Assembly (NCBI RefSeq): GCF_029690065.1 | Contig: NZ_CP121463.1 | Location: forward strand, 3,410,001 to 3,474,000 | Length of the DNA stretch: 64,000 nucleotides | From: Arthrobacter sp. Y-9 | Lineage (GTDB): Bacteria > Actinomycetota > Actinomycetes > Actinomycetales > Micrococcaceae | Direction: 5' to 3' | Shown here: piece after piece, positions 1-7,745 of the stretch | Numbering within the stretch: position 1 is the stretch's first letter | Layout: each line of letters opens with the position of its first letter | Position numbers and translations under genes: made by a program | The notes under the pieces: generated by a model | The model's input: the letters and a program-made list of their open reading frames with translations, nothing else | Told to the model about the DNA's origin: nothing | Database searches by the model: none

Positions 1-1334
1 ACCACGATGCCGATCAGCACCACCGGCCCCCAGGGCCCCGGCGCCGTCGACGTCTCGCCCGTGGCCCAGTCGACGAACGCCGTGAACACGCTCTCCTTGG
101 CCACGAATCCGGCGAGCGGCGGGATGCCGGCCATGGAGGCCGCGGCCAGGACGGCCACGACGCCGAGCGCCCGGGAGGAGCGGAACACCCCGGAGAGCTT
201 GCGGACGTCACGCGTGCCCGTCTGGTGGTCGATGATGCCCACCACCAGGAACAGCGCGGCCTTGAACAGGCCATGCGCGAGAAGCAGGGCGAGTCCCGCA
301 AGGGCCGCCTCGGGCGTCCCCAGGCCCACCACCATCGTGAGGAACCCGAGCTGCGACACCGTGCCGTACGCCAGGATGAGCTTGATGTCCGTCTGGCGGA
401 GGGCCCGGTACCCGCCCACCAGCATGGTGATCAGACCCAGGCTGAGGACGACGGGAAGCCACGTCTCGGCCTGCGCGAAACCGGGCGCCAGACGCGCCAC
501 GAGGTAGATGCCCGCCTTCACCATGGCGGCCGCGTGAAGGTACGCGCTCACCGGGGTCGGCGCGGCCATCGCGCCGGGCAGCCAGAAGTGGAACGGGAAG
601 AGCGCGCTCTTGGTGATCGCGCCGACCAGCACCAGCACGACGGCGACGCCCAGCGCGGCGGCCGCGGCGCCGTCGCGGTTCGCGCCCGTCAGCAGGGCCG
701 GGGCGCGCTCCAGAAGGGTCGAGACGCGGCTGGTCCCGGTGATCTGGGCCATCATCAGGAGGCCGATCAGCATGGTCAGGCCGCCGGCCGTGGTGACGAT
801 CAGGGCCGTGAGGGCGGAGCGCCGGGCGGACAGGCGGGCCCGGGCGTACCCGATCAGGAGGTAGGACAGGATCGTGGTCAGTTCCCAGAACACGAACATG
901 AGGATGAGGTCGTCCGAGGTGACCAGTCCGAACATGGCGCCCGCGAAGGCCAGGAGCTGGGCGCCGAAACTGCCCAGATCGGCGTCGTCCGCTTTGAAGT
1001 ACCGGGCACAGTACGCGAGCACGAGCGATCCCACACCGAGGACCAGGAGGCACATCACCCAGGACAGCGGGTCCATGCGGAAGGTCAGGTCCAGCTGGAG
1101 CTGAGGGATCCAGTCGAAGTGCTCCACGAGGCCTGCGCCGTAGGCGGCGGGGTACTGGAAGAGCAGCCAGACGAAGGCGGCGGCAGGGGCCGCGGCCAGG
1201 AGGTAGAAGGCGTTCCGCCCCAGGCGCTTGAAGATCAGCGGAGCCACCGCAGCAAGCGCGAAAAGGGAACAGAGGACTAGGGTCACGTGGTCATCACCAC
1301 TTCCGGTGTTGCTGGCCGCGGGCAGTCCTGTCAT
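1..1334 (-). CDS. mrpA: MrpA/NuoL-type Na+(cation)/H+ antiporter subunit A, 3' part off window
   Basis: Integral membrane protein of the proton-translocating family shared by MrpA/MnhA antiporter subunits and complex I NuoL. About 444 residues are visible; full-length MrpA is usually around 950, so the rest lies left of the window. The translation has the family hallmarks: the lysine segment KSALFPFHFWLPGAM with the following PTPVSAYLHAA, then HGLFKAALFLVVG. An ATG at 1334 has an AAGGAA about 10 nt upstream; an in-frame GTG at 1286, just before the hydrophobic start, is an alternative. Subunits B-G would be expected to follow beyond the left edge. The gene is divergent from the MFS gene at 1400. 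NuoL or another antiporter-like protein cannot be excluded without the C-terminal half. Confidence 0.8.
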   Translation of the reverse strand, partial: MTGLPAASNTGSGDDHVTLVLCSLFALAAVAPLIFKRLGRNAFYLLAAAPAAAFVWLLFQYPAAYGAGLVEHFDWIPQLQLDLTFRMDPLSWVMCLLVLGVGSLVLAYCARYFKADDADLGSFGAQLLAFAGAMFGLVTSDDLILMFVFWELTTILSYLLIGYARARLSARRSALTALIVTTAGGLTMLIGLLMMAQITGTSRVSTLLERAPALLTGANRDGAAAAALGVAVVLVLVGAITKSALFPFHFWLPGAMAAPTPVSAYLHAAAMVKAGIYLVARLAPGFAQAETWLPVVLSLGLITMLVGGYRALRQTDIKLILAYGTVSQLGFLTMVVGLGTPEAALAGLALLLAHGLFKAALFLVVGIIDHQTGTRDVRKLSGVFRSSRALGVVAVLAAASMAGIPPLAGFVAKESVFTAFVDWATGETSTAPGPWGPVVLIGIV

Positions 1335-1399
1335 CCGGAGCGGTTCCTTAAACAGGTGTCTTCTCATTTTAGCAACTGGCGCCCGTTACTATTCGTGCT

Positions 1400-2782
1400 A
1401 TGAGCCCCGAAGCGACTTACAACGCCGGTAGCGAACACGTGTCGCAGGAGACCGGACGGCGGCGGGGCATGGTCCTGGCCTGGGCCTCGTGGGACTGGGG
1501 TTCGGCCTCATTCAACGCGGTCATGACAACGTTCGTTTTCACCGTGTACCTGACATCCAAAGCATTCGGCGGTGAGGACCACGCGTCCGGCGTGCTGGGA
1601 CTCGGCTTCGGACTCGCGGGCTTCGCGATCGCCCTGCTCGCCCCCGTGACGGGACAGCGCGCGGACGCGGGCGGCCGGCGGAAGCTGTGGCTCGGCATCT
1701 ACAGCGCCGTGGTGGTCATCCTCATGGCTCTGTGCTTCTTCGTGCGGCCCGAACCCGAGTACCTCCTGCTCGGCGTGATCCTCATCAGCGTGGGGCACGT
1801 GTTCTTCGAACTGGCGGGGGTCAACTACAACGCCATGCTGACGCAGATCTCCACCCCGGCGACCATCGGGCGGGTCTCGGGCTTCGGCTGGGCCGCCGGA
1901 TACCTCGGCGGGATCGTGGCGCTGCTGCTGGTGCTCCAGCTGTTCGTCCAGCCCGCGTTCCACTGGTTCGGCGCCTCGACCGACGACGCCCTCAACATCC
2001 GCCTCGTCGCGCTCTTCTCCGCGGTGTGGTTCGGGGTGTTCGCGCTGCCGGTGTTCTTCCGGGTCCCGGAACCGCCGGTTCAGCCGGGCGAGGCGCGGGT
2101 GGGATTCCTGCAGTCCTATGTGGTGCTCGTCCGGCGGATCCGGGCACTGTTCCGGCGGTCCCCTCACACCATTTACTTCCTCCTGGCGAGCGCGGTGTTC
2201 CGGGACGGCCTCGCGGCGGTGTTCACCTTCGGCGGCGTGATCGCGGCCGGGACCTTCGGATTCCAGCTCAAGGACGTCATCTTCTTCGCGGTCTTCGGGA
2301 ACGTGGTGGCCGCGGCGGGGGCGATCCTGGGCGGCTTCCTGGACGACCGCATCGGGCCGAAGCGCGTGATCGAGCTGTCCCTGGTGGGCCTCCTCGTGGC
2401 GGGGACGGCCATTCTGATCCTGGGCAACAGCGAATATTCCTTCTTCGGCATGCAGTGGCACGGCAAGCTGACCTTCTGGGTGTTCGGGCTGCTGCTCTGC
2501 CTCTTCGTGGGGCCGGCGCAGGCCTCCGCACGGGCGTTCCTGGGACGGCTGGCCCCCGACGGCGAGGTGGGTGAGCTCTTCGGCCTGTACGCCACGACCG
2601 GCCGCGCGGTGTCCTTCCTGGCGCCCACGCTCTTCACCGTCTCCATCGCCGTGGCGTCCCAGTACGTCGCGGAGGGCCAGGCACAGCGCTGGGGGATCCT
2701 CGGCATCATGGTGGTGCTCCTGGCCGGCCTGCTGGTCCTGATCCCGGTCAAGGCCCCAGCGCAGGACAACGCAGCCGCCTGA
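1400..2782 (+). CDS. MFS transporter, UMF1/Atg22-like family
   Basis: A 460-residue polytopic membrane protein with about 12 hydrophobic helices. The N-terminal WASWDWGSASFNAV and the helix RVSGFGWAAGYLGGIVALL match the UMF1/Atg22-like branch of the major facilitator superfamily, whose members are often efflux or amino-acid-type permeases. The substrate cannot be read from the sequence. The gene stands alone, divergent from the mrpA-like gene, and is followed directly by a long palindrome (2826-2886) that probably ends its transcript. The ATG at 1400 is the first start of the frame; no strong Shine-Dalgarno sequence is visible. Confidence 0.85.
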   Translation: MSPEATYNAGSEHVSQETGRRRGMVLAWASWDWGSASFNAVMTTFVFTVYLTSKAFGGEDHASGVLGLGFGLAGFAIALLAPVTGQRADAGGRRKLWLGIYSAVVVILMALCFFVRPEPEYLLLGVILISVGHVFFELAGVNYNAMLTQISTPATIGRVSGFGWAAGYLGGIVALLLVLQLFVQPAFHWFGASTDDALNIRLVALFSAVWFGVFALPVFFRVPEPPVQPGEARVGFLQSYVVLVRRIRALFRRSPHTIYFLLASAVFRDGLAAVFTFGGVIAAGTFGFQLKDVIFFAVFGNVVAAAGAILGGFLDDRIGPKRVIELSLVGLLVAGTAILILGNSEYSFFGMQWHGKLTFWVFGLLLCLFVGPAQASARAFLGRLAPDGEVGELFGLYATTGRAVSFLAPTLFTVSIAVASQYVAEGQAQRWGILGIMVVLLAGLLVLIPVKAPAQDNAAA

Positions 2783-2825
2783 CCCGCTGGACACCCACGC
2801 CGTCCACGCCGTCCACGCCCCACGC

Positions 2826-2886
2826 GTTGTGTGCTCAGTAGTTGCGGGTATTTCCGGCCCGAACCCGCAACTACTGAGCACGCAAC
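2826..2886. repeat. Long palindrome, family A copy 1
   Basis: 24-nt arms at 2826-2849 and 2863-2886 with a 13-nt loop. The arm core reads GTGCTCAGTAGTTGCGGGT. It lies at the 3' end of the MFS gene and upstream of the DUF559 gene. This copy has an A:T pair where copies 3 and 4 have T:A (CAGTAGTTGC versus CAGTTGTTGC, compensated in the other arm). There is no T-tract, so it is not a standard intrinsic terminator. Confidence 0.9.
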
Positions 2887-2976
2887 TGCGGGAACAGGGA
2901 GCCACCGGAAACCTGAGCCATCCACATAGCCGGAACAGCGCGGCCATCCGCGCTCCCGCCTTGTTCCGATGGGTGG

Positions 2977-3900
2977 ATGAGAGCACAAGAACTTCCCGCA
3001 CGATTCCAGAACACCTCGTTCACCGTGGCGGAAGCCCTGGCAGGTGGTGTGTCCACCAGCCGCCTCCGGGCCGCCGACCTGCGGGCGCCGAGCCGGGGGA
3101 TACGCATTCCCCGAGGCGCGGACCCGACACTCCTGGCGAGCCTTCGGGCTCTGACCGCACTTGACGACGCGACGGTGGTCTCCGAGCTGACCGCTGCACG
3201 CGCCCGCGGCATCCCGCTGCCGTTCTGGGCTGATCAACAGATCCACGTCTCGCGCACACGGGGTGGCACGCACGCTCGGCGCGCCGGCGTCGTCGGGCAT
3301 CGAACGCTACTGCTCCCAGGGGAAGTCGAGTACCTGGCCGGTGTGCGCATCACCTCGGCGGCGCGAACCTGGCTGGATCTGGCCCACCATCTGCCCCTCG
3401 CGGATCTCGTGGCTGCCGGGGACCACCTCGTCAACGAGCACGGCTCGGATCATCCCTTCCCACGGGTGCCGCTCTGCACGGTGGCCGACCTCCGCCGCGT
3501 GACGATGGCCCACCCCAAGATGAAGGGGAAGAGGAACGCCCTGGCGGCGTTGGACCTGATCCGCCCGGGCGCGGATTCGGTGCAGGAGACCCGGATGCGC
3601 CTGATCCTGCTGGATCATGGCGTCCCCGAGCCGGAGCTCAATGTGGTTCTCTACGACCCCTGGGGCACCCCGCGGGTCTGGCCCGACCTCGCCTACCCGC
3701 GGCAACGGCTCAGCGTGCAGTACGACGGCAAGGTCCACGGGGCGGAGCGGCAGTACGACCGGGATATCGCGCGAGCGACGATCACTGCGGAGCTGGGTTG
3801 GCAGGAACTGCGCATCAGCGCCGCCGACCTCCGCGGAACGCGGCCAAGCGTGGTCCGGAAGGTGCAACGGGCGCTTCGCGCGGCCGGCGAGCCTTCATGA
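2977..3900 (+). CDS. DUF559 (Vsr/restriction-endonuclease-fold) domain protein
   Basis: A 307-residue soluble protein. The N-terminal 60 or so residues resemble the winged-helix AbiEi-like antitoxin domain often fused to these proteins (FTVAEALAGGVSTSRLRAADL). The C-terminal 110 residues form a DUF559 domain with QETRMRLIL, VWPDLAYPRQRLSVQYDG and GWQELRISAADL. DUF559 belongs to the PD-(D/E)xK/Vsr-like nuclease fold. The usual core reads E-Y-D-G; here it is VQYDG, so a likely catalytic glutamate is glutamine and activity is doubtful. No partner toxin gene is adjacent. The gene is bracketed by family A palindromes ending 90 bp upstream and starting 4 bp downstream. Function is unknown; the domain call is fairly secure. 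Confidence 0.75.
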   Translation: MRAQELPARFQNTSFTVAEALAGGVSTSRLRAADLRAPSRGIRIPRGADPTLLASLRALTALDDATVVSELTAARARGIPLPFWADQQIHVSRTRGGTHARRAGVVGHRTLLLPGEVEYLAGVRITSAARTWLDLAHHLPLADLVAAGDHLVNEHGSDHPFPRVPLCTVADLRRVTMAHPKMKGKRNALAALDLIRPGADSVQETRMRLILLDHGVPEPELNVVLYDPWGTPRVWPDLAYPRQRLSVQYDGKVHGAERQYDRDIARATITAELGWQELRISAADLRGTRPSVVRKVQRALRAAGEPS

Positions 3901-3904
3901 CCGC

Positions 3905-3965
3905 GTTGCGTGCTCAGTTGTTGCGGGTGTTTGGGGTCTGGACCCGCAACTACTGAGCACGCAAC
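3905..3965. repeat. Long palindrome, family A copy 2
   Basis: Arms at 3905-3928 and 3942-3965 with a 13-nt loop, beginning 4 bp after the DUF559 stop codon. It is intermediate between the other copies: the left arm reads CAGTTGTTGC and the right arm GCAACTACTG, leaving one mismatch. It ends 31 bp before the antiporter regulatory subunit gene. Confidence 0.9.
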
Positions 3966-3996
3966 ACGAGAAGAGTCCGGGGACTAGGCTTATGCC

Positions 3997-4479
3997 ATGC
4001 ACGTGGATGAAACCGACCTCCCCGGACTCGGGGTGCGGAAAGACTTCATGACCGCCAGCGGCCGCAGGATCGGCGTGGTGGTCCACCGTGATGGAACCAC
4101 GGAGTTCATCGTCTCCACCTGGGACGACCCGGACACTTGCCAGGCCTCCATCCCCCTCACGGGACAGGAGACCACCACCCTCGCCCAGCTGCTGGGCGGC
4201 CAGCTCATCGTCAACCAGCTCACGGAAGAGCACCGGGATGTCCCGGGCATCGTGACGCGCCAGTTCTCCATCCTCCAGGATTCGCCGTTCCGGGACCGTC
4301 CCATGGGGGCGGCCTCGATCCGCACCCGCAGCGGCGTCTCGATCGTGGCGATCATGCGGGAAGGCGAGGTCATCCCTTCGCCCGGCCCCGACGTCGTGCT
4401 CCACCGTGGTGACCTGCTCGTGGCAGTGGGAACGCTCGAAGGCCTGGACAAGGCCGCCGAAATACTCCGCAAGGGATAG
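3997..4479 (+). CDS. Cation:proton antiporter regulatory subunit (KhtT-like, TrkA-C domain)
   Basis: A 160-residue cytoplasmic protein. The C-terminal half is a TrkA_C (RCK-C) ligand-binding domain, with GVSIVAIMREGEVIPSPGPD followed by LHRGDLLVAVGT. The N-terminal half (LPGLGVRKDFMTASGRRIGV) matches KhtT-type subunits that gate K+/H+ antiporters in response to nucleotides or pH. Its stop is 2 bp before the GTG of the antiporter gene, so the two form a translationally coupled pair. No strong ribosome binding site is visible; the ATG is fixed by alignment of the start to the family. Confidence 0.87.
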   Translation: MHVDETDLPGLGVRKDFMTASGRRIGVVVHRDGTTEFIVSTWDDPDTCQASIPLTGQETTTLAQLLGGQLIVNQLTEEHRDVPGIVTRQFSILQDSPFRDRPMGAASIRTRSGVSIVAIMREGEVIPSPGPDVVLHRGDLLVAVGTLEGLDKAAEILRKG

Positions 4480-4481
4480 CG

Positions 4482-5678
4482 GTGGACCAACTCGCGGTGA
4501 CCCTGATCGAGTTGGGGGCCGTGGTCTTCGTACTCGGCCTCCTGGCCCGGCTTGCCGGACGGGTGGGCATGTCCCCCATCCCGTTCTACCTGCTGGGCGG
4601 CCTGGGCTTCGGCGCGGGCGGCATCATCCAGCTCGACGGAGTCCGCGAGTTCAGCCATCTCTCGGGCGAGATCGGCGTGATCCTCCTGCTGCTGATGCTC
4701 GGGCTCGAGTACAGCGCGGATGAGCTTTTCACCGGACTCAAGAAGTCCTGGCAGGCCGGCGTGCTCGACGCCGTGCTGAACGCCATCCCGGGCGCGGCCG
4801 TGGCACTCCTGCTCGGCTGGGGTCCGGTCGGCGCGCTCGTGATGGCCGGCGTCACCTACATCTCGTCGTCCGGGATCGCCGCCAAAACCCTCACCGACCT
4901 GGGACGGCTCGGCAACCGCGAGACGCCCGTGGTCCTCTCCGTGCTGGTGTTCGAAGACCTGGCCATGGCCGTCTATCTCCCCATCCTGACGGCCACGCTG
5001 GCCGGCGTCGGCTTCTTCGGCGGACTGCAGGCGGTGGCCATCGCGCTGGCGGTCATCACGGTGGTGCTCCTGGTCGCCATGAAGCACGGGCAGCGCGTCT
5101 CGGCGATCGTGCACAGCGAGAACGCCGAGGTCTTCCTGCTGACGGTGCTCGGCGCGGCCCTCCTGGTGGCGGGCCTCGCCTCGGCGCTCCAGGTGTCCGC
5201 CGCCGTCGGCGCGTTCATGCTGGGCATCGCCATCTCCGGCGCGACGGCGCACAACGCCACCCGGATGCTGGAACCGCTGCGGGACCTCTTCGCCGCCATC
5301 TTCTTCGTGGCGTTCGGCCTCAGCACCGACGCGACGGCCATCCCGCCGGTCCTCGGCTGGGCGCTGCTCCTGGCCGTCGCGACCACGGCCACCAAGATGC
5401 TCACGGGCTGGTGGGCCGCTGGACGGGCGGGGATCGGCAAACCGGGCCGCGTGCGCGCTGGCGCGGCCCTGGTGGCGCGCGGCGAGTTCTCCATCGTCAT
5501 CGCGGGCCTGGCCGTCGCCTCCGGCGCAGTGCCGGGCCAGATGGCCGCTCTCGCCTCGTCCTACGTGCTCATCATGGCGGTGCTCGGGCCGCTGATCGCC
5601 CGGTTCATCGAAAGCTGGGCCAAGCCCTTCATCAAACCCCGCAAAGCACCGGTGGCCGGAGCCGGAACCTCGGCCTGA
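4482..5678 (+). CDS. Monovalent cation:proton antiporter, CPA2/KhtU-like
   Basis: A 398-residue membrane protein of the CPA2 family, likely exchanging K+ (or Na+) for H+ at the plasma membrane. Family features: GEIGVILLLLMLGLEYS in the early helices, SSSGIAAKTLTDLG, and VLVFEDLAMA, in which the acidic residue near the unwound helix is the usual ion-binding site. It has no C-terminal RCK domain; that role is played by the preceding KhtT-like protein. The GTG start at 4482 follows the upstream stop by 2 bp. The end of the gene overlaps a terminator-like hairpin. Confidence 0.88.
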   Translation: MDQLAVTLIELGAVVFVLGLLARLAGRVGMSPIPFYLLGGLGFGAGGIIQLDGVREFSHLSGEIGVILLLLMLGLEYSADELFTGLKKSWQAGVLDAVLNAIPGAAVALLLGWGPVGALVMAGVTYISSSGIAAKTLTDLGRLGNRETPVVLSVLVFEDLAMAVYLPILTATLAGVGFFGGLQAVAIALAVITVVLLVAMKHGQRVSAIVHSENAEVFLLTVLGAALLVAGLASALQVSAAVGAFMLGIAISGATAHNATRMLEPLRDLFAAIFFVAFGLSTDATAIPPVLGWALLLAVATTATKMLTGWWAAGRAGIGKPGRVRAGAALVARGEFSIVIAGLAVASGAVPGQMAALASSYVLIMAVLGPLIARFIESWAKPFIKPRKAPVAGAGTSA

Positions 5679-5696
5679 GGTCCGGTTCCGGCCACC
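5651..5696. terminator. Bidirectional hairpin at end of antiporter gene
   Basis: About 20-nt arms (5651-5671, 5677-5696) with GGTGGCCGGA at the outer end. The stem includes the last codons and the TGA of the antiporter gene. It sits between convergent genes and can serve both strands. Confidence 0.65.
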
Positions 5697-5721
5697 GTCG
5701 GATCGCTGCGGCGAGTCGGCG

Positions 5722-6987
5722 TCAGGCGGCGAGCGCCTCGTCCGACCGGACGGGGATTCCGGCCCGCGCCCGTGCCGCCAGCACCTGCCGGATCCGCCAG
5801 GCCGCGAAGATCGCCACCACGCTGATGACCAGGTGCATGATCAGGAACGCGTCCCCGAGGCCCGCACCCAGCAGCACGCCCGCGATCAGCGGACCGGCCG
5901 CGGAGAACGCCGTCTGCAGCGCCGCGACCACGCCGAGGGTCTGGCCGACCATGCCGGCGGGCGCCAGCGACGCCGTGAGCGGGTTCAGCACCGGGCTGTA
6001 GACCGTCTCCCCCACGGCGAAGATCCCGTAGGTCATGACGAACAGCGCCGACGCGATCCCGGGCATGAACTGCGCCACCGAGAGCAACAGCCAGGACACC
6101 AGCCAGACCGAGCCGACCGCCATGAGCAGGGTCGCGGCGGGCCGCTTGGCCGTCAGCTTCACGACGACGAGCTGCAGCGCCACGATCACCAGGCAGTTCA
6201 CGGCCGCCGCGGTTCCGATCACGGACGGCTCGGCGTTCAGCACCGTGAGCGCGTAGGCGGGCAGGCCGGACTCGAACTGGGCGTAGAACCCGAGGGCCAG
6301 CGCGATCGTCACGACGGCGGTCCAGCGCATGGCGGGGTCCGCGAAGATGAGCCGCAGCGCGCCGCGGCGGCGGCCGCCGTCGTCGAGCGCCTGATCGGCG
6401 GTGGAGGCGACGCCGTCGAGCACCAGGGCGGCGCCGCGGCCGAGGCTTCCGGCCAACGCGATGATCGCCGAGGAGATCACGAAGCCACCGGCAGCCATGA
6501 GGAAACCGACCGTCAGGCCGTCGGCGCGGCCGAGGTCGACCACCAGGCCTGCCAGGAACGCGCCCGCGGCCATGCCGAGGGACTCGCCCGTGAACTTGTA
6601 GGCGAAGACCTTGCGGCGGTCGGCGCTCGAGGACCACTCGAGCGCGAGCACCTGCTTCGCGGGGACCGCGCCGGACAGGCCGAGCCCGAACACCAGCATC
6701 CCCAGCAGGAAGGTGCCTGGCTCTTGGACGAACATCAGGGAGCCGACCGCCACCGCGCCGATCAGCTGTGCCAGCACGGCCACCAGGACCGGGTTGAAGC
6801 GGTCCGCGAGCCGGCCGGCCACCGGCGAGGCGAAGAGCGCGCCGAGGGAGAACAAGGAGGCGGCCGCGGCGGCCACCAGGGCGCCCCAGCCGCGCGTTTC
6901 CGCGGCATAGGCGTACTGATAGGGAAGAACGGCTCCCCAGCCGAGAGAACCGATGGCGGACGCGAGGATCAAAAGCTTCGCGCGCAT
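5722..6987 (-). CDS. MFS transporter (drug-efflux type)
   Basis: A 421-residue, 12-helix major facilitator protein. The first pair of helices is followed by GRLADRFNPVLV, the motif-A-like loop; a cytoplasmic loop of about 20 residues with DDGGRRRGALRL separates the two six-helix halves. It is divergent from a MarR-family gene 218 bp away, with a perfect palindromic operator between them, so it is probably an efflux pump repressed by that MarR. The substrate is unknown. The ATG at 6987 is preceded by an AAGGGGG purine run. Confidence 0.85.
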   Translation of the reverse strand: MRAKLLILASAIGSLGWGAVLPYQYAYAAETRGWGALVAAAAASLFSLGALFASPVAGRLADRFNPVLVAVLAQLIGAVAVGSLMFVQEPGTFLLGMLVFGLGLSGAVPAKQVLALEWSSSADRRKVFAYKFTGESLGMAAGAFLAGLVVDLGRADGLTVGFLMAAGGFVISSAIIALAGSLGRGAALVLDGVASTADQALDDGGRRRGALRLIFADPAMRWTAVVTIALALGFYAQFESGLPAYALTVLNAEPSVIGTAAAVNCLVIVALQLVVVKLTAKRPAATLLMAVGSVWLVSWLLLSVAQFMPGIASALFVMTYGIFAVGETVYSPVLNPLTASLAPAGMVGQTLGVVAALQTAFSAAGPLIAGVLLGAGLGDAFLIMHLVISVVAIFAAWRIRQVLAARARAGIPVRSDEALAA

Positions 6988-7152
6988 GAGTGCACCCCCT
7001 TGGGTCTGATGAAGGAACGATGTCCGGTGAAGGATGTGTGGCGTCGAATGCCCTGTGCTTGACGGGCCCTGTGCTCAACAGGCTCTGCGCTCAACAGGAC
7101 GAGCCGCCCTCATTCCTCCCGGAGTGAGCGCGGCCACATTTATTCGACTTCG

Positions 7153-7174
7153 AATATTTCGATATCGAAATATT
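7153..7174. promoter_or_regulatory. 22-bp perfect palindrome, likely MarR operator
   Basis: Half-site AATATTTCGAT, mirrored exactly around 7163/7164. It is strikingly AT-rich in GC-rich surroundings, and flanking partial repeats are present (TTCGACTTCGAA at 7143-7154, ATCGAAGTTC at 7180-7189). It lies 32 bp upstream of the marR ATG and between the divergent MFS and marR genes, where a MarR dimer would be expected to bind. Confidence 0.8.
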
Positions 7175-7205
7175 ACCACATCGAAGTTCATGAGAGAATC
7201 CCTGA

Positions 7206-7712
7206 ATGCCCCCTCGCAAGCCCAGTGCCCAGGAAGAACACCGCCGGAGCGTCGCGGCCTATGTCGCGGCCGGCGGCGAGGAGACCGTGCAGCGGGTCAT
7301 CACCGCCGTGCAGTCCCTCAACAGGAAGCTGGACCAGTGGTACGCCCGTCAGCTGGCCGATCTGGACGTCACCGCCGGTGAATGGGGCGTGGTCACCGCG
7401 CTGGTGAAGGCGAAGGAGCCCCTCACGCCGAGTCAGCTCGCGGACCTGAGCAACGTCGCGCCGTCGTCGATGACGCATCGCCTGGACAAGCTCGCGCTGC
7501 GCGGGCTGGTCGAACGCACGCAGGACCCCGGCAACCGCACCCGCGTGTTCGTGAGTCTCACCGAGGAGGGCCGTCAGCTCTTCAACCTCGCGATCAAGGG
7601 GTCGAGCGTCGTGGAGACGGACGTGCTTCAGGATCTCAGCAGCCCGGAGATGAAGGAACTGGCCCGCATGCTGGAGGTCGTGATCGCGCGGCTGGACGAC
7701 ATCGAGGCGTAG
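7206..7712 (+). CDS. MarR-family transcriptional regulator
   Basis: A 168-residue winged-helix regulator. N-terminal helices are followed by LDVTAGEWGVVTALV, the helix-turn-helix LTPSQLADLSNVAPSSMTHR and the wing LVERTQDPGNRTRVFVSLTEEG, which is the standard MarR order. It probably represses itself and the divergent MFS gene through the palindrome at 7153-7174 and releases it on binding a small phenolic or drug-like ligand; the ligand is inference only. It runs convergent with ltrA, with 33 bp between stops. Confidence 0.9.
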   Translation: MPPRKPSAQEEHRRSVAAYVAAGGEETVQRVITAVQSLNRKLDQWYARQLADLDVTAGEWGVVTALVKAKEPLTPSQLADLSNVAPSSMTHRLDKLALRGLVERTQDPGNRTRVFVSLTEEGRQLFNLAIKGSSVVETDVLQDLSSPEMKELARMLEVVIARLDDIEA

Positions 7713-7745
7713 GCCGGGCGGCTCACCACCCACCCCTCGGGACGG

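Noticed and set aside
1-507. Plus-strand frames opposite the mrpA-like gene
   Set aside because: They are Arg/Ser/Pro-rich antisense translations with no domain; the minus-strand frame has antiporter motifs.
2977-3900. AbiEi/AbiEii toxin-antitoxin pair
   Set aside because: The N-terminal domain resembles AbiEi antitoxins, but no AbiEii-type toxin gene is adjacent; the neighbours are a palindrome and an antiporter subunit.
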